Below are positions 25,271 through 39,600 of a stretch of 64,000 nucleotides of DNA, piece after piece. Within the stretch, counting starts at the first letter, position 1. The number at the start of each line of letters is the position of its first letter. A program made the position numbers and the translations under genes. Below the pieces are notes generated by a model. It did no database searches, was not told the origin of the DNA, and saw nothing but the letters and a program-made list of their open reading frames with translations. Origin of the DNA: Pomphorhynchus laevis (taxonomy: Eukaryota > Acanthocephala > Palaeacanthocephala > Echinorhynchida > Pomphorhynchidae); assembly GCA_012934845.2 (NCBI GenBank), contig WNNJ02003299.1, forward strand, positions 1 through 64,000, written 5' to 3'.

Positions 25271-26540
25271 ATTAAAAACTGAGTATTGTTATTATTTCTC
25301 TCCATGCAAATAGAAAAATATGGGACAATTATGAATATGTTTCTATTTAATAACAATAATTGTATGAACGTTAAATCGATAATTGAATTCTTCCAGATCA
25401 ATATAATTTGAAGTGAGCGTATTTGACAATAAAATTTTTTTGTGGGTATTTAAAAAAGCTATTGATAAAAGCTAAAACAAAACCCAAATATACAAAATTT
25501 GTATATTTTGTATATTTTAACCAATACGCAAAATTGTATTGTGGATATAGATTCCAATGTTCAATTAATCACTTCAACAAATACTATATATAGTTTACGA
25601 TAAGCACTGGCAACATTAGTCTAAAATACAATTCGTAAAAATAATTGACTGTGCAATGAAGATATATCATTTTTACAAAATAATATAATATTAATAATAT
25701 TAATTATTATTAATAGTAATAATAATATTATTAAAGCAATATATAAAAAATATACGATTTGTCTAATATAACATATTTTAGATTTATAAGAAAATATGAA
25801 TTACAATTATTTGTAATTTTAAATATTTTATACTTTTACATCTTTATTTTCAATGATCCGGTCTGCTCCATTTTGTTTGTCATCTTATTAAATTGTTTAA
25901 ATGAAAGAATGCAATTACTGCATATATTCTCAAATATGCGTATGTATTACGTCTTGCTAACAATGGAAATAACAATGGACAATGTTGTTAACATTTTAGG
26001 TAATATGCATTACATAACACATCATAAGCTTAGAAATAATTAATTTTGAAATATCAGTTGTCATATCAGTTGCATAGAATGGAAATGGCTGTGATTACAA
26101 CAAAGAAACAGTTTTTATTTTCTGTTTAGCTGTTGCAATCATTACACATTTTATTACATAAAGTCGCTTCATAGTCGAGCACCTTATTATTCGCTTATAT
26201 GCTCGACAATTTGATAGCATATATATTAGCTTGACTGACACTGTACATACTAACTAAATACAGCCTCTAAAACATCTATAACACTTAAGTTTTGAGGTTA
26301 CATAATCAAATTCGGATGCTTTTATTGCCAATGTAGTAGTTGGTATACGTGTGTTCTAACTTACGTAATCAAATATTTGTAGATAACAGACAAGTTCTTT
26401 AACTTGAAATTTTATTATCTGTATTGCAGCATAGAGTGTTTAGGTAAAAATTAAAGACAAGCTCTTTCTTCCGTCACTTTTGTAGAGTAAATATTTTGCC
26501 AAAGAAAAAAATAAATATTTTAAAACAGGAATACTGAACA
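25270..26540. other. AT-rich region upstream of the BTB gene
   Basis: An open frame at 25759-26043 (94 residues, rich in Ile, Phe and Leu) shows no motif that I recognise and is most likely chance in AT-rich DNA. No promoter element can be assigned with confidence. Confidence 0.4.
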
Positions 26541-27731
26541 ATGTCTGCTAATTGCATTTTAACTTTAAAAACCATATCTGAGCGACTGACAAACGAAATC
26601 CTACTTGAAAATTTTGATGTTCTACGTAGATTGTATTCAGATCAGTTAAAAACAAAGGAATATACATGCTGTGAATGGTCGTGGCATTTCGAAATCGATC
26701 CGTTTTACATGGCCCCTTTGAATGGTAGATGCAACAGACAGCATAGTAACAGCGATGGAGAAAGCATGAGATCATGCTCACCTGATGATAGTTATCCAAC
26801 CTTACGACTATCAGTGCACATGAATGAAGCAACCCCACTTCCGTCTAACCATCTTATGGTTTTCAAGGCTATCCTCATTGGATCAGATGGTCAGAGCAAA
26901 GTAAGCGACTGTATTTGTGTAAAATATGATGGATGGCAATCAGTTGGAGGGAATTCAATTGAATTGTGCAAATCAAATGAAACTGAATCCTATCTTTACG
27001 ACAAACATCTTCGTATTATGGTAGTTATTCGCCACGACTGGCTTGTATGTAGGAAAACCCTGGCTCCATATCGCATTAGCTTAGACACTGATCCAGCTAG
27101 TAATCGCAGCAACGACTCGAGATTAGTGCCCTCACAACATCAACAAGTGCCGTCTTGTGAATGTGTTGATCAATCAAAAGCTGATTCATACAGTAGCACG
27201 CTAAGACAATCAATGCAAACATTGTTTAACCTTGGATTATTTTCAGATTTTCAAATAATTGCTCAATCACAAATATTCAGAGTTCATAGATGCATCCTAG
27301 CTGCTCGGTCAACTTATTTCAGAGCACTAATGTGCGGGGATTATAAAGACAGCATTACAGACAAATTAGAGTTCGCTGACATAGATCCACCTTATATGGA
27401 AAGTCTGTTAAATTATATTTACGGTAAAGATGTAATTTTTGCATCTATAGATTTTGCAATTCAAATATTGACTCTAGCGGATAGGTTTACTCTTGATGAT
27501 CTTAAACAAACTTGTGTTACTTACCTAAAGGCATGTGTGAACGTTGAAAATATCCTGGAAATGTTAGAATTATCATTGAAGTACAAGCTGGACGAATTGC
27601 GATGCAAGTGCGTGCTTATCATAAGAGAAAACGAAGCTTTGGCATGTGCCCTAACATTTAGAGAATGCCTACGAAGATATCCTGATGTTGTCAATGAACT
27701 AGCGGGTGATGATAACTTCAATTCATTGTAA
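26541..27731 (+). CDS. BTB/POZ protein with MATH-like N-terminus (SPOP-like)
   Basis: Single uninterrupted frame of 396 residues. Residues about 225-330 form a clear BTB/POZ domain: GLFSDFQIIAQSQIFRVHRCILAARSTYFRALM, then LEFADIDPPYMESLLNYIYG. It is followed by a BACK-like three-helix tail (FAIQILTLADRFTLDDLKQTC...NVENILEMLELSLKYKLDELRCKC). The N-terminal 180 residues have the WSWHFEI and W-rich beta pattern of a TRAF/MATH-type substrate-binding fold, but this is weak by eye. Proteins of this layout act as substrate adaptors for Cullin-3 ubiquitin ligases; that role is inferred. The start ATG follows a possible acceptor (AAAACAG at 26522-26528), so a 5' untranslated exon is possible. Intronless, unlike its neighbours, which may hint at a retrocopy. 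Confidence 0.85.
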   Translation: MSANCILTLKTISERLTNEILLENFDVLRRLYSDQLKTKEYTCCEWSWHFEIDPFYMAPLNGRCNRQHSNSDGESMRSCSPDDSYPTLRLSVHMNEATPLPSNHLMVFKAILIGSDGQSKVSDCICVKYDGWQSVGGNSIELCKSNETESYLYDKHLRIMVVIRHDWLVCRKTLAPYRISLDTDPASNRSNDSRLVPSQHQQVPSCECVDQSKADSYSSTLRQSMQTLFNLGLFSDFQIIAQSQIFRVHRCILAARSTYFRALMCGDYKDSITDKLEFADIDPPYMESLLNYIYGKDVIFASIDFAIQILTLADRFTLDDLKQTCVTYLKACVNVENILEMLELSLKYKLDELRCKCVLIIRENEALACALTFRECLRRYPDVVNELAGDDNFNSL

Positions 27732-28850
27732 TGATCCTGCCAACAATTTTGCCCTTGTACATTTGTTGAATATTCATGTATTCAAGCATAATTATCAAAC
27801 TTATTAAAAAATCATGTGAATATATTTTATTTAATTGTACCTACATACGTATACTCATATAGTTATTTAGTTATAGCTGTTACACTCTTAGTTTATAGAA
27901 ACAAAGTTACTTCTAATAAAATAAATCATGATTATTACTTTATTACTTTATCAAGGCTTTAGAAAATGGGTCATAATTGAAAAGAAAAATTATTTATTCT
28001 TCAACTAAAATTATTTTTCTTAAATTAATTTAAATTAAGGACATTTTAGTGAATAATTGGGTACTTACTATTAGACAATCACCAATTAAATTCTAGAATT
28101 TCAATTTATTTAATAATTCTATAATTTTGTTAAGTTTATTGAATGATCGAGAAGTAAAATATTCGATATCAAATATTTCATAATTAAATAATTAATACTA
28201 AATAATTACAAAAAAATATTTGATAATTAAAAATTACAATTCAATCTACGTTTGTATTTAAAATCAAATTATAAAAATGAAAAAATATTAACTCAAATTA
28301 TTTGAAACAATTAATCATTTAAAATAAAGAAAATCATTTTAAAAAATTGAGGTTAAATATTTTATGAATAAAGATACTTAAAATATTTATATTTTAATTA
28401 TTACAAATATTAAAAATACTAATTATATGAGACGTCAATACTTTGACGTTAACAAAATAATATTTTGCTAATTAACTGAATTTCTTTAATATGACTTTAA
28501 TATTCGAAATATCTATTTTCACGTGTTACTATGTTGTATATACTTAGTATATATAAGAGAGTTATAATCGGAACATCAATTATTTAAATTTATTCATTTA
28601 CGTATTTTCTTCCAGATCCTAATCTTCAGAATTACAAATTAATACTATTATTTAGAACTGCAGTTATGCATACTAAGTAATTATTAAACCTATGTATTTT
28701 TTCTTTAATTCGAAAATAAATACAAATTGAGCCAAAAAATATTTATAGTTTTGAAGAGCGATTGTCACTTAAGATTTCCTCGAAGATAGCATAGCAGAAA
28801 GAGAACATTTAATTATAACTGAGAAAAATAGACATAAACGATAATCTATT
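27732..28850. other. AT-rich intergenic region
   Basis: Downstream of the BTB gene; no gene or repeat recognised. Confidence 0.5.
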
Positions 28851-28854
28851 TGTG

Positions 28855-29210
28855 TTGGATACTGTGCTTTATATATTTCATCATTTTAATATAAAATGAT
28901 GCCAATATTGAATCAATTAATAATGGACAATAAAGAGCGGATACTGTGTTTGAAGGATGGGAAGGTGGCGGTTGAGCAGATGGCAGGATGTAGTTTATAC
29001 CAGTATAGATTAATTTGTTTGCAATAAAAATGGAACGGCGGCTACAGTGTGAGAAAAATGACGGAACATGGAGTAGAATAGACTCAGATGAACAAAAATT
29101 TATGGAGGTGAGGCGGGATTTAGTAAGTGTAAGAATATGCATATAAGAAGACGAGTTTGAGGAAAGGAGTCGAAAAGTGTGGGAGCGCGTGGGATAGTTT
29201 TAAAGAGTTA
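28855..29210 (-). mobile_element. Likely CR1/L2-like C-terminal fragment (antisense)
   Basis: On the minus strand the frame 29142-28846 has SSESILLHVPSFFSHCSRRSI, which parallels [20 protein letters not shown] in the C-terminus of the element at 49523-50047. The match is short and diverged. A PLE tail end (TAAACTAAGTTAGCTGATCTG) follows at about 29310-29335. Confidence 0.45.
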
Positions 29211-29344
29211 GAATAATTGTCTCTACATTAGAGACATTGATCCAGATTATAAAATGGTATGTATTATTTATAATTATTTATCTTTATTTTTATTAAATTA
29301 TATAAAATAGGTAAACTAAGTTAGCTGATCTGAAATGGAAAATT

Positions 29345-30600
29345 GAGCTGATTATTTAAAGATAAGTTTCTGCCTGATTGGACATTGTCACAGTTCAATC
29401 AGTCTAATCTATTTTGTCTATTTTCAAATTGATATCTTTATCAAATGTTAAATAATTATTATACAATAAATTGAACAACGTAAAAAATGCTTACAATATT
29501 TTAGAATAAACTAATATATTAAGACTCCATGAAACAATAAGTTTATCATTTAAAATTAATTTAAAATTAGAAATCACGACAAAATAGCCAGTATTATATG
29601 TATATTATAATGTATATTGTAACGCATTATATAATGTGTTTTAATACATTATAATGCTTCTTTAATATATTATTTATAATGTATTCTAAAACATTGTATA
29701 GTTGCATTTAAAATAATGTCTATGAATTTTTGATCTCTTGATAAAAGCCAAATTTTACCTCGTATATAATTGGTTGTTTATTTTCTAAATATTTGCATAT
29801 TTAAATATTAAATATATTTGTATTTTGAGTTTAGATTACCTATAGAAAATACACCATCCATTTATATATAAAAATTATACATTTTATATTAAAATTTTAT
29901 ATTTATTTTCGATGCAAAGTATTAGCTTTGACTCTAATTTCGATAATAATTACAAATACGTTTACTAGTATCTTTTGAATAAGTTTAGGTAAATTTCAGA
30001 ATATAATTAACAACCTCTTAAGGCTGCAAAGAAATTGCGTATAGACATTTTTAATTAAAAAAATATTTAGACATTTAGATAAAGTTCAATGAAACCTAAT
30101 TAAATTAGCCAGTATACCAATATATTTTATGAAGATGTATGAAGCTGATGCATCTGAGATATTTTTGAAATATATATTTTTTGTAATTATCATTAATTAA
30201 TAATAAAAAAAGGAATATTTCTTTCATTTGTGTTTATAAATATCACGTAATTTTTTTGTACACCTTAGAAATTTATATTTAATAAGACACGCTAATCGTT
30301 TCCTCCTTGAATGTAAAATATTTCCCTGAATCGACTTTGTAGAATATAATCCTTCGTTTGAAATTTATTTTTCACTTAATATCTATCAATTCATGTTTAT
30401 CGAGCAATTGTATAAAGTAACATTATAATGGTAAAAACGAGAGTAAATGATAGTTTATTTGTTAGAAACTTGCTATATTAATATATTTTCCTAAATGAGT
30501 CGAAATAACCTGACAATTAAAATCTGTACACTGTGAAGCGTGCTACTTGACAAAAGTGAAGTTATGAATATATATAGAGAGATAGTTGTATTTGAAAATA
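29345..30600. other. AT-rich intergenic region upstream of glycogen phosphorylase
   Basis: No gene seen. Inverted ATATTATAATGTAT-type AT repeats occur near 29590-29700. The promoter of the phosphorylase gene should lie here, but no element is convincing. Confidence 0.45.
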
Positions 30601-30639
30601 CAAATTTATATACTGAAATAACAAAGTTTTATCGATCAT

Positions 30640-33600
30640 ATGACGAATTTGGAACGCAAAAGGCAAATAAGTGTAAAGGGGATAGCTTTGGTTGAAGATG
30701 TAAAGGAACTTATCGACTCTTTCAATAGACATTTGCATTTTACGAATGTCAAAGACCGAGATGAAGCAACAGATAGAGATTTCTATCAATCATTCTCCAA
30801 TACAGTGTGGGACGTGATGTGCGCCAAATGGATTAGAACAAGACAGTTTTATAAAGATACGAATCCAAAGGTAATCATATAAATCTAATTATACCATATG
30901 CAGAATGTTATTAATTAAATGTAATGTATTATTTAAAATTTTAAATTTTTTAAATATTCAAAAAAAATTAGTCTGCGTTTTAATGGGCATTTTCCTTATC
31001 AGCATCATACTATTTGCAATTCAAATTTATCTTTCAATTCGATAACATATAAACAACTTCTTTCTTACAAATATTAGTAATTGTTTCCGGATAATTATTT
31101 ATTTATCTATTGATAAATAAATAATTTATTAATGAATATTTTTTATAGATCGATTTATTAATTTTTTAACTGGCTCATGCAAACAGGCCGCTTACAAGCC
31201 CGCTGAACTAAACAAAAATTAAAAAAATGATGTGACTGAAGTCCATACCACGTAGCTAACGTTAAACGATGAAAAATTCGGATCTCATTGCTAGCTAAGC
31301 TGCAGGGCCTGTCTACTCAGTAGAAAGGTGCTAAGCATGGATTTAAAGATAACGAGGTTAGGTTGGTAACGAAGTATAATAGGGATATAATTCTAAATGA
31401 AAGACAGAAATGAAATAGGAACGCAGGCCAAATTTTGACTAATGACGAGGAATGTGTAGCAGAAACTGATTGTTTGAGCGAAGTGCTCTGGATGACGAAT
31501 GTTCAGCACCGTGCTATTCAAAGTGGAAATACGGATGAAATGATAAAGTAAACGAAAAGCAAGAACATTAGAGTAATATAAAACTCGATTTTGTACATTG
31601 AGGCAATGAAGGTTGATAAGTTTATTGGAGTTGGGATCAAAACGCCGGCGTCGAAGAAGTATGCATGCTGCAGTGTCAATAAAGGGATACAGAGGGTCAG
31701 TAACACAAGATGGGGAGTTTGATAAAAGTGAGATGTAATAGTCAAGATGATGTTTCAGGAGGGAGGACATTAGAGTATTGAAATAGAAAAATTGATGGGT
31801 TTGCGAATGCAGCGAATTCAACATATAATAGGATAACAGGAACGAACATTTTTTAGCGCAAATGACGAGAACGATAGAGAGGAGTATATAATTACCCCGA
31901 GAAACTTTAGCGAATCTATGAAAGGAAGGCGATGACCATTGATAAAAGAGCAGGATAAAATTGAATCTGCATGCGGGAAGGGTGGATCCAACCAACACCA
32001 GATTTCGTTGGATTTACCACTATTCTAATGTATGAAAAGTGGTGAGATAAGAATTCTAGTCAGAATAAACCCGAAGCGAGGAGAGTAGTAAAGGATGAAT
32101 TAAGTGCGGACGAATTGATAAGGATGTTATTTGCATATTGCATGGCATAACATTTGAACGTTAAGCAAAGTGGACTGAGATCTCCAAGAAGCAGGAAGAA
32201 CAAGATATGGCTGAGTACAGAAGTTTGTGGTACACCACTGATTATAGCGAACTGTGTACTAACTGCATTGCCGTATGATATAGTTGCAGATCAACCAGTT
32301 AGTTATGACGATAACCATTTAAGTGGATATAAGCCATAACGATGCCGGAGCAGCCGAAGGATAATAGAGTGATCTGTTCAAAACAAATTTGAAATTTTTC
32401 TGATCGAATGTACCGCGTATTCAATGCCCTATCTATTTCCGACACAAATGTGGTTTTCCTATCATTCTAATAAGTTGCTGTTTAATTTTTCTCATCAAGA
32501 CTCTGTCAACGATTCGTCTCATTATCTGACCGCCACCAATTGAGCGAACGCCTGAACATTCGCTAGAAACATAATATAGGAACTTTTTACTGCTCTTGTT
32601 TGCAATATTTTTTTCAATATTTTTTTGTTCTAAAAAAAATTTATTTGTTTACTCAGCTCTAGATTAATTTTTTAGAATTCTAAAAAATATATATTGTATG
32701 TATAATATATATAATAGTATACCTGCTCTTGATATTGCATCGTGTAAATCCAATAAATATTAATATATTGGATAATAATACATTAAATATTATATAATAG
32801 TAATATTTCCATTTATTTGGAAATATTCCTCCTGTATTTGAAGTATACATTCTTAATGAATATCAATAAAATATAAAATATATATTTTTAAAATATGCAT
32901 ATTTTTTAGTAATGCAAAAGAAACTAGCTAATACTAAAATAATACGACCGTACTACAGTATAACGACAATCGGTTGAATTAACCTAATCTCTAAATGGTA
33001 TTTAGAGGGTGTATTATCTTTCACTTGAGTACTATCTTGGCCGCTCTTTAACAAATATGGTTATCAATAACGGAATTGTTAGCGCGTTCGAGGATGCCGT
33101 TTATCAGGTTTTAATTAGATAACAATTTTAATTTAATCGATTGTTTCTATAGTTAGGATTAGATCTGGAAGATATTCAGTCGATGGAAGAAGACGCTGGC
33201 TTGGGAAACGGCGGACTTGGACGACTTGCAGCTTGTTTTCTTGATTCTATGGCTACACTAGGAATACCAGCTTATGGCTATGGAATTAGATATGATTACG
33301 GCATTTTCACACAAACCGTTCAAAATGGATGGCAGGTATTTTAGTTATTAAATTTACACAGATAATTTTTAAACAGCTTTAGAAAGAAAATCCAGACGAC
33401 TGGCTGCGTTATGGAAACCCATGGGAGATCGACCGACCAGAATTTTTACATCCTGTTCAATTTTACGGTCATACTATAGAAACAAATAACGGGACAGAAT
33501 GGGTCAACACCCAAGTAAGTAACTTTTAATTGGTCATGAAGGATCAAGTATCATTTTTTGTTTAGTCTTAAAATATTAGATAAATACTGTACCAACCAGC

Positions 33601-36600
33601 ATATTAATGTAATTACCAGCAAATAAAACTTAAGGAATTTTTGCGTTAAAACATGTTTCTCAAAATATATATCCATCTAATAATTTGAAAATCATTATAC
33701 ACTGCACAATAATCATCTAACATTTTAATACCCACTCTAATGAGGAAGTCTTATGGAGCTGGAGTCTTCTGGAAGTCTCTCAGGAACCCACATGTAAATT
33801 AAGAAAAAATATTAAAATTTTTAAAACAAAATTTTAATAAGTTACATTTTAAAACAAAAAATTATTTTTATATTTAAATATATTATTTTAAAATATATTA
33901 TTATTTTTAAATATCATCTAGAATAATAACAACTATTTAGAAGTTTACATGTAAGCATTAATCTATCTGATTTTAACTTGTGAACTACTTATTTTTTTAA
34001 AGTAGTTCACAAGCAAAACTAGCTGTTTTTTTAACAAGCAATAGGTTTGCTAAATACTTCTCTCTAAATAGACTATATATGCGATGCCCTATGACACTCC
34101 AGTACCAGGATATAAGAACAATGTTGTAAATACCCTGAGGCTATGGTCAGCCAAAGCCGGTCAAAGCTTCAACCTTTCATTCTGTAAGTTAATGTTTATA
34201 CTTACCACCTTCTATATAAATTTATACCATAGTCAACGACGGAGATTACATAAAGGCGATTGAGCAGAGCAGTGTAGCCGAAAACATTTCAAGGGTACTT
34301 TACCCAAATGACAATGTTGTATCTAAACGGGGTTTATTTAAATCTAATTGATAAAATTTTTAGATTATTGAAGGAAAGGAACTGAGACTAAAACAGGAGT
34401 ACTTTATGGTATCAGCAACAATTCAAGACATAATTGCTAGATTTAAGCGTACAGAAAGCTACGATTCGAAACAATCTTCATATAAAAACTTTGCAAAATT
34501 ACCGGATAAGGTTTTATCGATTTATTACTTTTAGTTTAAGTGATAATTTTCTTAGGTTGCTATTCAATTAAATGATACTCATCCGGCACTTGCTGTACCT
34601 GAGTTGATGAGAATTTTAATAGATTTAGAAAGACTTAGTTTTCAGGAAGCTTTCGAAATAACTAAAGCGACATGCGCATACACAAATCATACCCTGTTAC
34701 CGGAGGCATTAGAAAGATGGCCAGTTTCTATGATGCAGCACTTATTACCGAGACATCTACAAATAATATATTTGCTTAACATGCAGCATATTGAAGTAAG
34801 TAATATTAAATATTTTAACTCAATATTTTTTATTATTATATAAATAATAAAAATTAAAGAAATAATATATTTATTATTTTTATTAAAAATAATAATAATC
34901 ATAATTTAAAGTTATGAACTTTAAAAACATATAAACGTAACTTCCGTTTGATTCATTTGTTTTTAATTTATTCTCTAATTACATTCCAAATTTATTTAAT
35001 ATGAATAAATAACATATTTTTGTTTTTTTAACATATTTTTGCATGAACATTAGAGCGTTGTAAAATTATTTAAATAATTTATAATATATAATATACTTTA
35101 TATTTAAGTACATTAAAAGTATATTAAAGTATACTTATATAGTATACTTTATATTATATTACTACTACTTTATAAAGTTGTATAATATATATACTACTAT
35201 TAATTTATATCGTAAAGATGACATATTTAAATTTACAAGAAACATATTTTTTTGTAATATCACCTTTTAAGTAAAAGGTGTTCCAATGGGTGGTAATAGT
35301 AGCCCAATTATAGCTGACTTGTTTTTAAGCTTTATAGAATATGAATTTGTTCATAACTGTGTAAAAACTAAATCTAAACAATATAAATATATGTTTCGAT
35401 ACATTGATGATATATGTGTATTTAATTCTAATAATTTTTATTCAATTAGTGAGCACATTTATCCAGAAAGCCTTATTTTAACAAAACCAATATTAATGAT
35501 AAACGAAGGTGTATATCTAGATATGAACATTAAATTAACATTAACTAAAACTACTATTAATTTATATCGTAAAGATGACATATTTAAATTTACAAGAAAC
35601 ATATTTTTGCATGAGCATTCATGCATACCATATAATATAAAATATAATACATTAAATAATGAAATTTTAAGAATTGCAACAATATGTAATGATATTGGCT
35701 TTCTTCAAAATCATTTAAATAATTTAATAGATGCATATTTTAAACTAGGTTACTATAAAAATAACATCAAGCAGAAAATAGTAAAATATATAAATCAACA
35801 CAATAATATAAAGAATAAATTTAAACTCTTAAGCGGAAACTTTTTATGGATGGGTAAAAAATAATATACTTTGTATTAGAATAAGATACTAGATAGTTTT
35901 ATCAGAGGAAATACATCATTAGCATGTATTTGGCCCCGCTGCTATGTTGGGTAGAGGAGTTAGGGCCGAAACCTGATAGCATAGCAGTTCCTCCTGATGA
36001 CCTCTAATTCTTATTCTGATACAACGTCTGTTATTTATTATTCTATTCATAAAAATGAAGTTTATTTTAAATTTCAATTTTTTATTTTAACTTGATTTAA
36101 ATTATAGAAAATCTAAAAGCAATTATTTATTTTAGTATTTAATTATTAAATGTTGATTTAGCATTATTATGTGTTGTTTATTTTATAATTATATATAATA
36201 CGTAGACTCAGTTAGCTGATTTGATTTAATATTTTGATATCAACTATTATAATTTATATTATAATAAGCGAATAATTGCAACAAATAAATATAATATAAA
36301 TATAATATAATATAAATATATTAATAATAAATATAATAAATATATATGTATTAGAATAAGATACACTATATAATCAAATTTTATCGGAGGAAATACGTCA
36401 TTAGCATGTATAAGGTCGAGGAATAGGAGATTTGAAATTATTGATAATTATTCATATAATAAATATAATTATATAATTATATTAATAATATAATATATAT
36501 GCTATATGGTAGGATTTATCTCAACGCGATTTTAAACAGCTCGATAGTTGCCAGTGGCGTTTTGTTAAGCACATTGTTAGTGTTTCTTTTAAAACATCAT

Positions 36601-39600
36601 CCAGAGCAGTAGCGGCGTTGTCAGCACTTACTCATTGCTCCCTCTATATACAACAGCACCTTAATCTTCCGATTACTTGGAATTTCACACACCACAGAGA
36701 TACACTCGCTATCAAATACAAGCAGCTAGATCCGGACTTATTTTTGACTCTTGCATACTTACAAACAGCGTGTCGCAATTCATGCTCTATCAAACGACCT
36801 ATGGTCTGGCATATTTCCCTTGATGGTTATCACAATAAATTTTGTTCAATTCTTCCCATTCACGATATAGGAAGCAACTGCCGATGTCGATTCTGTAATT
36901 CTTCATGTTCTTACCTTTTACATGTGTTTGAATGCTCTTATTTGTCTAAGCTCAGTTCGGCGTCAATTGATAATCTTCATTTATTACTTTCTCATTTCTT
37001 TTTTTATTTTTCTATTTAAATTTTTTTATACATCTTGTAACTAACTGTTTTATTAGCCATCGTCGAGAGGCGGCAGTGATAAAATAAAATCTCTCATTAT
37101 AGAATATAATATTAATTATTAATTAATATTATTAATAATAATTTATTATTAATTAATTATTAATTATTATTAGCAATAAATTATTAATTATATATTATTA
37201 ATTATTTGTTATTTTTTGATAAATAACTTAATAATCACTCAATAGCTTAAGTAATTCTTAATAACTAATTAAATTTAAGAGTTTTAATTATTAACTTAAT
37301 TAAATAAGTCTTAGCTCTTAACAATTCTAAAGTTTTAGAATAAATTCAACTCTTAAGGTTTAGAATAAATTATTTTATTCTAATAATAAACTCTTAAGAA
37401 TTTAAATTTAAAAATTTAAATTCTAAATTTAAACTCTTAAGTATTAGAATAAGATACATTATAATTAAATTTTATCAGAGTTAAAAAAATACATATTAAT
37501 TATTATTTATAATTTTAATTACAAATAGTTATTAATATAATATAATAATGTTGAGATTTATTAAGATCACTTTGCCTTTCAGCTTGGGTAATATAATAAT
37601 ATAATATGAGAGACATTTATTTTTGAAAAGTTATTTCGACATTAACAGTCGAAATAAGTTACAAACAAGTGGATCAATTAGACCTTCTATGACGGGCCGT
37701 TTTCAGCTAGACAATGGGATAAGCATGTTCATATAATGTAATCAAACATGCTCATATACTAATGCTTATTATAATTATAATAATTTATTGTTATTAATAT
37801 ATTATTATATATTATATATAATATTAATATATAATATATTATATCATTTATCAATTCTGGCAATTTTTAAAATTTTAAAATATATGGTATAATATACCAT
37901 ATATTGTTTCTTGTAAATTTAAATATGTCATCTTTAAAATATAAATTAAAAGTAGTTTTAATTGATGTTAATTTACTGTTCAATTTCTAGATATATACCT
38001 TTACCATCAATATTGGTTTTATTAAGAATGATGCTACCTGGATAAATTTGTTCAATTATCGAATAACAATTATTAGAGTTAAATACTAATTCATCATCAA
38101 TATATCGGAACATGTATTTCATATATTTATATAATTTAGATTTATTTTTTAAACAGTTATGAACAAATTCATATTCTATAAAGCTTAAAAATTAGTCAGC
38201 TATAATTGGGTTACTATTAGCTCCCATTGGAACACCTTTTACTTGTCTAAATATAGATGTCCCTACCTTTAAATAATTTTGATTTATTAAAATATTTAAA
38301 GATTTTATTAAAATCAATGTAATCCATATATTTATATTTACTTGATGGTTTAATTTTTGTTAGATATGCCATTATATGTGTATCTTTTTCAGAATATAAG
38401 ATTAATGCTCATATCAAGATATATACTTTCTTTATCATTAATATTGGTTTTATTAAAAATGAGGCTACCTAGATAAATTTGTTAGAGTTAAATACACATA
38501 TAATCAATGTATCGAAACATATGTTTCATATCTTTATATAATCTAGATTTATTTTTTAAACAGCTATGAACAAATTCATATTCTATAAAGCTTAAAAATA
38601 AGTCAGCTATAATTGAGCTACTATTACCTCCTATTGGAACACCTTTTATTTGTCTAAATGTAGATGTCCCTACCTACTATATATAAATGTATGTATCTGA
38701 TATAAACGTACGTCCCTACGTACTTTATACTATATATAAATAAAAATAAAGATAAATAAATATAAATTATAAATAATTATATAAGATTTTATACAATTTA
38801 TATTTATATAACGATAAATAATTAAGTAATAAATAATTAACTATAAATAATTAATAATAATTAAGTAAATAGCAAATGTTTTACTACCTGAACATAATAT
38901 TTATAGTCACTACATATTTAATATATTTAATAGTCACTATATGAACATGATATTTAATTTCGAACGTAAATTATTTTAATGCATAATGAATATTTGAGTT
39001 TAATATTGATTTAATAGTTTTTATTTGATTAAAAATTAGAATCAAATTTACGCTTTTAGGCTATTTCGATTCACTTTCCAGGAGATTTAGACAAAATACG
39101 ACGAATGTCTTTAGTTGAAGAAGACGGTGACAAACGTGTAAATATGGCATTTCTGGCAATAGTAGGTTCACATGCTGTGAATGGAGTTGCAGAATTGCAT
39201 TCTAAACTACTGAAGACATTCTTGTGAGTTAGTGGCATATTCATATTCGCTCTTAAATTCAACGCGATCCGAGTTTTTTGAAAAAAGTTAAATAACATTT
39301 ACTCATATAAATATAAAGGTTTGGTTATAAATTAAATAAATTACTGTTTAATACTTTTGATTAAAACGTTCAATTTTACAATAAATTGCTTGCGTTAATA
39401 AATTGCTTATATCAGTGAGGTAAATAATTTATTACTTGTTTATTAGTAATAAAAAGTGGCAGAACATGATACCGAATGATAGTAAATGAACATTAACTGC
39501 TTCGCTTTCGTGATAATTTACTAATTTAAATAAATGTCAAATTTCTTGGAAATAAAGTGAAATACTTTTTCTTTAAACTAAAGTATATTACTATTTAGAT

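Noticed and set aside
25759-26043. 94-residue open frame as a membrane protein gene
   Set aside because: Hydrophobic composition is expected from AT-rich DNA; no motif, splice site or neighbour supports it.
32154-32339. Plus-strand open frame in phosphorylase intron 1
   Set aside because: It is the reverse complement of the RT palm of the antisense CR1/L2-like fragment.
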